In this document: positions 1-9,794 of the stretch, piece by piece
Numbering within the stretch: position 1 is the first letter of the stretch
Layout: the number at the start of each line of letters is the position of its first letter
Assembly: GCA_000697335.1 (NCBI GenBank)
Contig: JNEM01012984.1
Span: 1 to 20,657 of the forward strand
Reading direction: 5' to 3'
Source: Conidiobolus incongruus B7586
Lineage: Eukaryota; Entomophthoromycota; Entomophthoromycetes; Entomophthorales; Conidiobolaceae
DNA length: 20,657 nucleotides
Notes under the pieces: generated by a model
Databases searched by the model: none
Seen by the model: only the letters and a program-made list of their open reading frames with translations
What the model was told of the DNA's origin: nothing
Program-made: the position numbers and the translations under genes

Positions 1-373
1 ATATTAGCTATATTATATCAATTTATTTTTATATTTCATTTATTAAAAATTACTTATACTCTATTTAAATATGGTTATTATTAAAAAAATTGAATATCTT
101 TTTACGATATATTAAATATTAATATAAAATAAAATAGTTATTTTTGAGGTATAGGGATTTTTCCCAAAATATAAGAGTATATTATCATATTAACTTTAGA
201 ATATATATTTTATTTTTCATACATGATGTATTCAATATTGATTAAGTTTAACCTGATAAGTATCAAAATTTAAATTTCAAGTAATAAATTAATATTGGGC
301 TTGGTTGGAAAATTTGAAAATATAAAATTATATAAATTATAAATAATTTACATTTGATTAATTTATAATAAAT

Positions 374-423
374 ATTTTATTCTATTTTATTCTATTTTAT
401 TCTATTTTATTCTATTTTATTCT
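374..423. repeat. 10-bp tandem minisatellite, about five copies
   Basis: Five consecutive, apparently perfect copies of the 10-mer TATTTTATTC (in some register) are visible. This is longer-period and cleaner than the surrounding random AT-rich sequence, so it is a true tandem array and probably length-variable between strains. No function is suggested. Confidence 0.9.
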
Positions 424-1270
424 AGATATATATAAATTTATATATGTATTTATTTTATTATAATCAATTAGAGAGTATTTTGATATATTATTTATTTTGA
501 ATTAAAATTTTAATTTTAAAATTATAAGGAAATATCAGTTGAACTTTAAAATAAATTTAACTATGGAAAAAATAAATTTTAATAATAATATTCTAAAAAT
601 TAAGAACTAATTTTTAACTTAAAAATCAATGTTATAAAGCATAATTTAAGTATTTAAAATTAAATAAAAATACCCTCGAATTCATTATTGATTAAATTAT
701 AATACTTTTATGTTCATAAAATAAAGACAAACCGCTTTATACCTTCAATATATATCCTATTTATAATATTTTATAGATAAGGCAATTAGATTGAAAATAA
801 TTTATTTTAATGATGTTATAGTTTTGAAAAATATTGGTTATTGAATATTATCAAAAAAAATTTTCAAACCATCAATAATTTTGTTATTAAATTATTAATA
901 AATATATATCCTAAATCCAATTCTATCAAATGGTATTATTGTTAATAAAAGTATTTACATTTTATCTACTTAATATTATTATTTTTAAACAAATGCTGAA
1001 GTTAATACTTTAAATGAAAGATAAGTAAGTGATTAAAATTTAGAATTTATTATCATAGATACCCAAAAGGCATTATAAATGACTTGAATCTTTCTGGGTT
1101 TGATTTCATTATTAATATGAAATACTATTTTGAGAAATAATTTAAAATTGAAAAATTGATATTAAATCATTAAAATTATAATTAATAAAAAATTAATTTT
1201 TTATTCATTTTAAATAAACATAATTATTGATTTTAAGAAATAATACCTTTCGAATATAAAAATGAAATAA

Positions 1271-1274
<4 letters not shown>

Positions 1275-1304
<30 letters not shown>
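1275..1304. repeat. AT dinucleotide microsatellite, 15 copies
   Basis: An uninterrupted run of 15 AT units lies in spacer DNA. It is self-complementary, can extrude a cruciform, and is expected to vary in length. Confidence 0.95.
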
Positions 1305-1307
<3 letters not shown>

Positions 1308-1499
1308 AGTCAAATAAAAAGTTTTATTATAAAAAAATTATATTGTTTTAATATTAATATATGTTCTTAATAACTTTGTAATAATTGACTAAATGGAATT
1401 AAGGTATATATTAAAAGATTAAAATTAGAAAAATTTTAAATAGGTATTCTATAAAATTTATCAAAAAAGTAATAGATTATTAATGATGAATATTGGAAT

Positions 1500-1504
1500 A
1501 AAAA
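1500..1504 (-). terminator. pol III T5 terminator of the first tRNA-Arg
   Basis: Read on the minus strand, five consecutive T residues begin about 10 nt after the tRNA 3' end. This is the usual RNA polymerase III stop signal and supports transcription of this copy. Confidence 0.6.
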
Positions 1505-1514
1505 TAGACACAAA

Positions 1515-1587
1515 CGATTCCACCAGGGATCGAACCTGGAATCTCTTGATCCGTAGTCAAGCGCCTTATCCATTTGGCCATGGAACC
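1515..1587 (-). tRNA. tRNA-Arg (anticodon ACG), copy 1
   Basis: This 73-nt intronless tRNA decodes CGN arginine codons, mainly CGT and CGC after A34-to-inosine editing. On the minus strand it folds as a 7-bp acceptor stem (GGTTCCA with TGGAATC, one G-T wobble at pair 2-71), a 3-bp D stem, a perfect 5-bp anticodon stem around the loop CTACGGA, a 5-nt variable loop and a perfect 5-bp T arm CCAGG/CCTGG with the canonical TTCGATC loop. Box A and box B internal promoters are intact, discriminator base is G, and CCA is not encoded. The body is identical to the copies at 6966, 13025 and 18526. It lies downstream of SKI2 on the same strand. Confidence 0.97.
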
Positions 1588-1912
1588 TTATTTATTTTTA
1601 TTTATAATATTTTGTGTCATTGTTAATTCATAATAAATACAAAATATTATTATTTAATTAAATTATATTACTTTATATTAAAAAAATAATTAATTTGTAC
1701 CAATTCTTTTATATATAACAATTTCTCATTATTCCATATAATTTCAAATTTTTTCATCTTTTTAATTGACGAATTTTATTTTTTTTCTTTTGATTTTTTT
1801 CAAAAATAGTTAATTAAATAAATACATAAATGGAATTAAAATTTCATTAAATTTATTAAAAAATAATTCATACTTAGAACATTAAAAAATTAAAAAAAAT
1901 ATGAAATATAAT
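1588..1912. other. Spacer between SKI2 3' end and tRNA copy 1
   Basis: About 325 nt of AT-rich sequence holding the 3' end of the minus-strand SKI2 transcript and the 5' flank of the tRNA. No coding frame is seen. On the minus strand the stop codon is followed by long T and A/T runs typical of a fungal 3' UTR, but no unique polyadenylation signal can be chosen. Confidence 0.6.
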
Positions 1913-4900
1913 TTATAAATATAAACTGGCGGCAAAGACAATATCCCTCTTAATACAGTGACTAGCTTGTTCCATCTTTTGGTAGAGAGAATGATCACCA
2001 ATGACGCGAGCACCATTGCGAACATCCCTACAGAGATCGTTGAGACGAGTCATACATCTTACAATGGATCCTTCTTGAACGGTGGTGAGGTCGGTGATCT
2101 GTTTGAAGGTCATACCTTTAGCCCACTCGTATACCACTTCCGTCAAATTAAATTTGAAGCTTTGGACATAGTCGTCCAGAGAGATGTTTACACCTTTGGA
2201 CACTTGGACACTACCGACAGTGTGAGCTAAAGCTAGGATATCCTTCTGACCCTGCAATAGATTTTCTGTGAGATTAGGTTCGGATGCCAAGCGCTCCTGG
2301 AATATGAAACAACTTAGGAGTGCGACGCACTCTTCGGGCGTGTACGATCCGAAAAAGTTACTGAGGATTAATTCGGTCAAAAGGAGTTCGTCCGCGGTTT
2401 TGATTTCGCAAGCGACTCGGCCCTTGAGGAGTACTGTCATGGAATCGTCAATAAATTTCAATTCCATAAGCACTAGGATACGATTCTCGTAATCTGGCAA
2501 CAAATCGAGATTTTGGTCACTTAAGACGTGATAAAGTTCGTCAAGCTGACCCTTAAGATGTTGTTCCTCGTGAATCATCTTAAAGTGTAAGTTATGGTCG
2601 GGACACTGAGTACAACTGAACTCAGTGTTGAGCTTATTCATCAGAGATTGTTTTTCTTGCAACAATTCTTGGAATTTTAGGAGTCTTAGACGCTTGAAAT
2701 CATATTCCTTTAACGGTAAACTATTCAACAGTCCTGTAAGATTTTGGAGTTGTTGAAGACTTTCAAGTTCTGACTTTTTATCCAGAATAGCGTCGGAATT
2801 TACCTAAAATCGATTAACATACTGTTCAATGATGTAAAATTTAGACTTACTTGGAAGTGCGTATCACTAATCAACAAGAAATCCTTAATTGATACCGGAA
2901 CCACCTGATATCCTGGATTATCTGGTTTCGTAACGGTTGTCACTGGTTTAATACTAGTGATCAAATCCAATCCTAAAAAAGTTGAAAAACTTATCAAATC
3001 ATAAATTTTATAAAATTACCTTTGCTGTCAACGTCAGATTTATCAATTAAAATCAAACAGTAGTAAGCTTTGACTGAAGAATCGCCAGATTTTAGTAAAT
3101 TGCCAGCGGATTTCAGTACAATTGCCAAACAATTTCTAAAACTCTGAATTGAAATAGTTAGATTTGTAAAATTAGGTGGTTAGTTATATGACTTACGGAA
3201 TTATTGACGATTACGACACGTCCTGGGTTAAGAGCTTTAGTCACCAAATTACTTTGAGCAACCATTTCGTACAATTCTTTGGTCACATTGCGAACTCTTT
3301 GATCCATTCTATAGTAGTCAACAAGATCATTGTCACAGATATTGCAGTCTAATTTATCCAAAGTGTCCAACTGTTTGATGCGTTCATCTAACATGCGCTG
3401 ACGGTCGGGTAACAATTTCTGGGTGGAGTTTTCCGAGAATGATCGTTTGATCATATCTTCGACTTTGAAGGCTTCGACACGAAGAAGTGTGATGATCATA
3501 CTATAGGTTAAACGGAATTGTGATTCGAGTTGGGTACTGGGACCGAGAATCATTTTAGTCAAGGTAACAGTCTATGTATCTGGATTAGTATGGAATTTAT
3601 CGGTTATTAGGAATTACTTACGTCTGGAATTTCATCCCCACTACATACTATAATCACCATACCGGTGCTGTCTAAACCTCTACGACCGGCTCTTCCACTC
3701 ATTTGAGTATATTCGCCTATTTCAAATTAACTATTGATACGTCGAAGTTGGTTAAATCCGATTACCTGGTAACAAGTCTCTATACTCAGTACCCGTAAAT
3801 TTACGAATCCCCGAGAATACTACAGTTCTGGTAGGCATATTAACACCCTAAAAACAAGTTAACATTGTATCAATCATTCACTATTAATAAATTACCATGG
3901 CGAAAGTTTCTGTCGCAAACAAAATCTTTATAAGTCCTCTACTGAACAAAATTTCGACTAATTCCTTGACAATTGGCAGCAAACCACCGTGATGGACGGC
4001 AATACCGCGAGATGCCCACTCCGATACTTTGAGAATTTGGGGTAGGAGACGATCTTCGGGCTTGAGACGTACCAGCGATTTCCTTAAGAATACGTGAATT
4101 TCGGATTTTTCGGTACTAGTTGTCAAATCAGTGTTGGGGAGTTGATCTGCAAATTCTTCACATTTTTTTCGTGAGAAGGCGAAGATTACAACAGGTAGTA
4201 GGTTTTTGGCCTTGAGAGTGCCTATCAAATGCACCCATAACGAACGGTCCAACTTTTCGAAGGGACGACCGCCGCCTCCGGAGTTGGAGGAGCTACCTCG
4301 GTTCGATACTGCGTTAGAATGCCCGCCCCGACCCTTCTTACCATCTCTGGAAGACTTCTCCTTCTTAGTGAGGTGATCGCTCGCCTGCTTCCAACCCAAT
4401 GGTAGGAATTTCTTGGTGTGGTCTACCACTTTGAATAGTTCTTTGTTGCAGTACAAGTAGTGCTCTAGAGGCACGGGTCTCTTGGCGGTTGAGATGACAA
4501 ACACATCACGTTTCTTAGTACGACCTATCCATTCCGCAAATTCTTTTGTATTTGGCACTGTGGCGGACAATAAAATGATAGTGATGTGGGCTGGCAACAT
4601 GATGATAACTTCTTCCCAAACTACACCACGTTCTGCATCATTGAGATAATGCACCTCGTCAAAGATAACAAATTCTACATCACGGATCAAATCTGCACCT
4701 TGATACAACATACTCCTCAAAATTTCTGTGGTCATGATGAGACATGTAGCCTCAGGGCGGATTTGAACGTCACCGGTAAGAATACCAACCTCCTGGAACG
4801 TCTTACTAAAGTCGCGGAACTTTTGATTACTTAAAGCTTTAATTGGTGATGTGTAGATGGCGCGTGTCATATGGTTTTGGGCCAGGGCGATGGCGTACTC

Positions 4901-6164
4901 AGCTACAACGGTCTTACCCGCGGATGTGTGCGCGGCGACGAAGATACAATCGTTATTTTCGAGATGATATACTGCTTGCTTTTGAAAGATGTCTAATTCG
5001 AATGGGAATGGATGTGCGAGCTCTTGGACTACTTCGTTGTAGTCAGGTGGCAATGTGGTGAGATCTACCATATGGGCCCATTCCTTAAGATCGGGTCTGG
5101 TCTTAGGGGGTGGAGGAGCAGGTAATGTAAATTCTGTAGTCTAAAATAACGAAGTTAAAATCTTAGCAATACTTTAATACAGTGAATTCTCTTACATTGT
5201 TAGGTAACAAATTATCAATATCTTTAGAATTTTGATCGACCTGAGAATCTTGATTAGCGTTCAAATCCAATTCCTTAAGAGAAGTATTCAACAAATTGTC
5301 GAACTCTTTTTCTTCTTCGTCATCTTGAATTAGATCATTCACCAATTTCTAAAATCATTCACTAACTATGATGATTGATTCATAATGTAAAATATTACCT
5401 CATCCGATAACTCTTCTTGGAACAAATAATCCAAATTCAAGCCGTCATTCATATCACCACCATCATCAAGTCCTACTTCCAGTCCATTTCCGCCAGAAGA
5501 TTCTGGAATATACAATCCCCTCTCGAAGCCGGGAGGAACCACATTCCATTCAGGATCCTTTAACCTCGAGAAAAATTCGTCGCAGCTAGTCCACTCCTTA
5601 CGATCCTGCAATAGTTGATCAATGCTCGTATCATTGGTTTCCAATCCACCTGGCAAGAATGGTGTTTGGTTGGTGCTGCCCCTAATGTAATTTTTTCCAA
5701 CTGGCCTCTGTAAATTGAGAGGATCTGCAGTAGCTTCGGATTCTGTCAATATCTGCAGAAATTAATAATACTGATTTTTCAAATATTGTAGATAATTACC
5801 TGCTGAAATTGGCAAACTTTATTACTAACGGTATCTCGAACTAATTTCAAATCCAAGCACGAATTGAGGTTCTGCACGTCGAAACCTAAAGTTACATCGT
5901 GTATTCTTGGAGGTTCTTTGCTCGGGACAAATCTATTTTGATAATTAATATTATTGAGTATTGTGGGAATAGTTGTTTACCTTTGGTACTTGGGTAAAGA
6001 AGTTTTGTCGAATTTATCAGAAGGTGTTAGGAATAGGGACTCTACTTCCGATGCTACAGAATTGATATCATAGGTTGGAAGAGGTAATACAGGTTTATTC
6101 TAATTACATAATTAGTCGATTGAATTGAAATCAATTCGTTGGAAATTACTTCGATTTTACTCAT
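1913..6164 (-). CDS. SKI2: SKI2-family DExH RNA helicase (cytosolic Ski complex), 12 exons
   Basis: Ski2 unwinds mRNA and feeds it to the cytosolic exosome as the motor of the Ski complex with Ski3 and Ski8. Exons, 5' to 3': 6164-6150, 6099-5981, 5932-5800, 5752-5399, 5348-5196, 5140-3896, 3847-3766, 3716-3622, 3571-3197, 3143-3020, 2972-2851, 2803-1913. The joined frame is open and encodes 1235 residues, the normal family length (human about 1246). Visible motifs: Walker [10 protein letters not shown] (327-335), DEVH (419-422), SAT (450-452), [13 protein letters not shown] (from 666), [10 protein letters not shown] (705-714), then the arch/insertion domain and a C-terminal helical domain ending [13 protein letters not shown]. 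The N-terminal elements TPFLPGG and [10 protein letters not shown] are Ski2-specific and argue against Mtr4. The insert near residues 520-555 is Gly/Ser/Lys-rich. All introns are GT-AG, 47-55 nt. The first exon encodes only MSKIE; an in-frame TAA just upstream fixes that start, and unspliced intron 1 would run into a stop. Confidence 0.95.
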
Positions 6165-6965
6165 GAATTGTTAAAAAGGAAAATATATTTCAAAATAATA
6201 AATTAATTAAATTTTGAGGTTTGTTCAGAAATTTGTTTTGATATTATTTTTTATTTTTAATTTTTTTTTGCTCTGGTAGATTAATTTTGGAGGAATTATC
6301 ACTTTTATTGACATCATTTTGAAGAATTTATAATGAATTGGAAATTGAATTATTGTGGGATTTTTATGACAATTTGGACCATGTTTTCTAAATTACAATT
6401 ATTCTATATTCTTGTGGAATGATAAATTAATATATATAATTTAAACATAATAAGAAACTATTTTAAACAACTCGAAAAATATTATTCCTATATTACCATA
6501 GAGAAAAATATTATTTATTTCTAAAATTATTTTAATATTATATAATTTTGATTAATGATAATTTAATGGATTGAGTTTGTTTGTTTAAGGTGAATAAATT
6601 TTTTTATTTGATTAATAAAATAATTACAAAATTGAATGAATATAAGAATGGTAAGAAATAGTTTATCGTTTTTATAAGAATATATTTTAATGTTATTTGA
6701 GCTATTTGATTATAACATATTTGAATGGTAGAATAAAATAAAATTTTTAAAAGAATATGTAAAATTATGAAAAAAGCAGAAAAAAGAAAATATTTGTCAG
6801 AAAGGAGTGGTGAAAGCGAAAGATTATTATTCTATATTAAGAAGAATGAAGAGAAGGAAACCAAATAAAATGATGGAATAAGAGAATGAATAAGTGTGAA
6901 TGAAATCCAGAGAATATATATATCCGTTTTGATTATAACAAAACTATTTTTGAATCTTATACTAA
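6165..6965. other. Divergent spacer: SKI2 upstream region and 5' flank of tRNA copy 2
   Basis: About 800 nt without a gene. The SKI2-proximal half is AT-rich. At about 6771-6915 the plus strand becomes strikingly purine-rich (AGAAAAAAG, GAAGAGAAGGAAACC and similar). Read on the minus strand this is a pyrimidine-rich tract of the kind common in fungal promoters, but it is about 600 nt from the SKI2 start. No clear TATA box for SKI2 can be singled out in such AT-rich DNA. Confidence 0.55.
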
Positions 6966-7038
6966 GGTTCCATGGCCAAATGGATAAGGCGCTTGACTAC
7001 GGATCAAGAGATTCCAGGTTCGATCCCTGGTGGAATCG
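6966..7038 (+). tRNA. tRNA-Arg (anticodon ACG), copy 2
   Basis: Seventy-three nucleotides identical to the copies at 1515, 13025 and 18526, with the same cloverleaf: 7-bp acceptor stem, 3-bp D stem, CTTGA/TCAAG anticodon stem around CTACGGA, and a perfect T arm. Both internal promoter boxes are intact. A T5 run begins at the very next base, an ideal pol III terminator. The gene is divergent from SKI2 and its flanks share nothing obvious with those of the other copies beyond an AA just upstream. Confidence 0.98.
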
Positions 7039-7043
7039 TTTTT
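7039..7043 (+). terminator. pol III T5 terminator of tRNA copy 2
   Basis: Five T residues directly abut the tRNA 3' end, the standard RNA polymerase III termination signal. Confidence 0.75.
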
Positions 7044-7924
7044 CATAATTCACAAGAACATATATATTTCAATTTTTACATATAATATTCATTTCACTTA
7101 TTTTTAAAGTTTAATTGGAATTTCATAAAATATTTACTATCCCAATTTTATTTATATTTTTCTAATCATTATGTATTGTATTTTATGCAACTATTATAAA
7201 ATTTGACAATTTTGATGAATTATTCATTTTTCAATAACTGATTCAATAATTAACGTTGAATATAATCCAATTGTTAAAAACTATAAATTTTGTAAAATTG
7301 AACTTGCTTTCGAAAGAGCATTAATATAAATTTTAATATTAGTAATATTATCCAATGGATAAAATAATTTATATTTGTTTAAATAATAAATATTTAATAT
7401 TTCAAACAAAGGAATTCGAGTTAATATTTTGAATAATTAATCATTTATTACAAAATTGGAAATTATATGATTTTACTTTTCAATATTTAGAAATATTTTA
7501 GTTTGAATTATTTATGTTGCAAATTAAAATGTTGAATAAACACTAGTTTTTATATTTAAAATTAAATGTTTAGCAATTAATTGAAAAATAGATGGAATAT
7601 AAAGCTAATCAATATTTAATATATTAATAATTGAATGATATTTATTTAACAAATATATATATCATCTAATTTTGAATTTATTACTGATGGAATTTTTAAA
7701 ATCTGTGATTTTGTTGAATATAAGATTCAATATACTTGTTGATCAATTATTGAGATTCCCAATATATTAAATATAAATAATAGAAAAATAAATTATCCAT
7801 TCAATATTTATAACATAAATATTTTGTTATATAGATTTGATCAAGATCCATTAAAATCTGAGAATAATATTGAAATCTTGGCACTTTATTGATCATATAA
7901 AATATAATACGAAGACAAAATTAA
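7039..7924. other. AT-rich spacer between tRNA copy 2 and the tRNA pseudogene
   Basis: About 880 nt of AT-rich sequence with stops in all frames. No gene, repeat or structured RNA was recognised. Confidence 0.65.
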
Positions 7925-7997
7925 ATTTCCATTGCCAAAAGGATAAGGTACTTGATTATGGATGAAGAGATTGCAGGTTAGATCCCTGGTGTAATCG
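7925..7997 (+). pseudogene. Decayed tRNA-Arg copy (anticodon now ATG)
   Basis: This 73-nt stretch aligns without gaps to the intact tRNA-Arg(ACG), with 12 substitutions by hand count. Acceptor pairing is broken at three pairs, the anticodon stem has one mismatch, and the invariant TTCGA of box B has become TTAGA, which should cripple TFIIIC binding and the T loop. The anticodon triplet has drifted from ACG to ATG, which would read as histidine if it were functional. It is therefore a dead copy of the same family, evidently older than the intact copies because these remain identical. It lies about 0.9 kb downstream of copy 2 in the same orientation. Confidence 0.93.
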
Positions 7998-9380
7998 CAA
8001 GTTTTTATATAACTGAATTCATTGTTTAAAACACATTTAAACGATAATAAATTGCAGTTTTATTTTCCTTTTAGTAATCTCCCCTTGTGACTTTATTTGT
8101 ATTTTCCCACATGTACCCAATCACATTCAAAATACTACTCATCTCTCTAACTTGGATAATATTAACTGTATATCAACAAGTAAAATAATACAAAAACTAT
8201 CAACTATTAATTAGGATAGAATATATATAATGAAATAAAATAATTAATCAAGTATTCTTTTAATTTGTTTTGAAATGTGATAACTTTCACAATCAGATAA
8301 GGTGTATAACTATTCTGTCTTGAGACTATATTGCTTAATTGTGAATGAAATTAGAAATTTTAGAATCATTTTGATTGAAGTATATTTCTTTCGATATCTA
8401 TTGATAAACAATTTTTAAAAATATAGAATATGTAACTCTCATATCAATTTTATTATTCTCAAGCTTACAACTTTGGAGCGAGATATTTTAGCAAAGTGGA
8501 AATTAATAACTAATAATTGGGCTTGGAGGATAATTTATACAATTGTGTAATAGATGGTAATTTTATATTGAATTGTTTTATATTTACATTTATTTTATAG
8601 ATTTTTGATATATAATACAACCAAAAGTATCAAGTCATATTTCAAAAAATTTCTTAGTATATTTACTGGTTGTTGTATTAAAACGGGTTTAATATATATA
8701 TTGCTAATTATATGGCCTCATAACATCTATATGATAGCAAACTCTTGAAAAATGATAATTAATTAAATAAATATAGTAATAATTTAATATTTAACCAAAT
8801 ATTAATATTTTCAAACAATTTCCTAATAGTATATGGCAATAATTGCATTACTTGTCGAATGATTTTGATGTTTTGATAGGAATATTACTGCAAAAAACCA
8901 TTATATTTACTTGACTAAATTATAGTTTCAAATTGTAGGTTTTATTATAAATACAATTGCTTATTGAAAATGAGGTTGATTGATATATTGGAATAATGAA
9001 ATGACGGAATTTGTGTAATAAATATATAAGTATTAATACAATGACTAATATTTGATGGATTACAATAATGCGGTAATTTCTTGGTTTATGGATTTTGTTA
9101 CAATGACTCAATTTTGTGAATTATTCAATTGAATATTAGCGATCCTCCTTACTATTCAATTTGAAATCATAGTGCATCAATTTTAATATGTCAAATAGAA
9201 TTCTAAATTATCATAGGGATCTCCTTAATAAAGTTTTCAATTGAAAATTAGATTTTAATAAAGTATTATCGCTAGAATATTAATGACTACTAAGCTAATA
9301 TAGTAAAGAATGAATTATAACAAAGATGATCTAGAATATTAACTAATTTAAATTTAGATATGATTGAAATTTGCGTTTCA
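7998..9380. other. Spacer with pyrimidine-rich islands, no gene
   Basis: AT-rich spacer of about 1.4 kb. Around 8065-8170 the plus strand is notably C/T-rich and less AT-rich than its surroundings (for example TCTCCCCTTGTGAC and CATCTCTCTAAC), resembling a promoter-like tract without a gene following it. A weak non-ATG frame at 8920-9111 on the minus strand has no recognisable features. I see nothing else supportable. Confidence 0.5.
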
Positions 9381-9387
9381 CAACTTA

Positions 9388-9402
9388 CCCCTACCCCACC
9401 CA
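9388..9402 (+). promoter_or_regulatory. C-rich element upstream of LPMO gene A
   Basis: A C-rich block reading CCCCTACCCCACCC stands out in AT-rich DNA about 400 nt before the start codon. It contains CCCCT, the core of the yeast stress response element bound by Msn2/4-type C2H2 factors. Site assignment rests on this core alone and is only suggestive in a non-yeast fungus. Confidence 0.3.
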
Positions 9403-9436
9403 GAATTAATTCCAGAAAATTAGGAAGGAGAAAATC

Positions 9437-9456
9437 ATCTCCTATTATTAGGAGAT
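9437..9456. promoter_or_regulatory. Perfect 8-bp inverted repeat in the gene A promoter region
   Basis: ATCTCCTA and its exact reverse complement TAGGAGAT are separated by TTAT, giving a 20-bp palindromic site. It lies about 340 nt upstream of the start codon and about 140 nt upstream of the TATA-like box, beside the C-rich element. A dimeric transcription-factor site is the simplest reading; chance cannot be excluded. Confidence 0.45.
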
Positions 9457-9595
9457 CAGGGTTTTAATATCGCATTCTTTTTCGATGAATTGAAATTCTC
9501 GCATAGATTAATAAGAGCATTAATTGGATTTCATTGAGCCCCTTTGCTAATTGACATTTTATTACTAGAACCTCTTTGCATTTTTCTCTCAAGTA

Positions 9596-9602
9596 TAAAA
9601 TG
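9596..9602 (+). promoter_or_regulatory. TATA box of LPMO gene A
   Basis: TATAAAA sits in a locally less AT-rich, pyrimidine-rich block (TTTTTCTCTCAAG before it, TTTCTCTCAATC after it), about 193 nt upstream of the ATG. A transcript starting 30-60 nt downstream would have a 5' UTR of about 130-160 nt. The call rests on context because A/T strings are common here. Confidence 0.55.
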
Positions 9603-9794
9603 CTCATATTTCTCTCAATCATTAAGCATCAAACGATCACTTAAAAAATACACTACTTTTAACATTCACTCTAATTTGGGATCTGGATATCCTATAATTT
9701 TTAGTGATAATTTACTTTATTCCACCTGTTCAAAAACAAACTCAAAATCCCTAGGCGCTAATTGATTTAGTACTACTTTGAAAAAAATTCCAAA

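Larger units (their letters stand above)
1..1499. other. AT-rich intergenic spacer
   Basis: Very AT-rich DNA with no convincing coding frame on either strand. It carries a 10-bp minisatellite near 374-423 and an AT dinucleotide run near 1275-1304. The rest is A/T homopolymer-rich filler with frequent stops in all frames. I see no gene, RNA structure or transposon end here. Confidence 0.7.

Noticed and set aside
294-304. ATTGGGCTTGG shared with 8516-8526
   Set aside because: Only 11 bp are shared, with no extended similarity, so it does not support a dispersed repeat.
1480-1487. Perfect ATGATGA (box C-like) near tRNA copy 1
   Set aside because: No CTGA box lies within snoRNA distance downstream; the tRNA on the opposite strand begins instead.
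1958-2492. Plus-strand open frames of 90 and 74 codons opposite the last SKI2 exon
   Set aside because: They are antisense to a well-supported helicase exon, show no family features and arise from the GC-richer coding DNA.
4586-5061. Plus-strand open frames of 82 and 72 codons opposite the SKI2 helicase core
   Set aside because: They are shadows of the conserved Walker A to DEVH region on the other strand, with no signal or motif of their own.
8920-9111. Minus-strand 63-codon hydrophobic frame
   Set aside because: It has no ATG start, is made of Ile/Leu/Tyr/His codons expected from AT-rich DNA, and has no recognisable domain.
9544-9765. Plus-strand 73-codon frame just before LPMO gene A
   Set aside because: It starts without ATG, overlaps the TATA-like box and 5' UTR, and shows no protein-like features.
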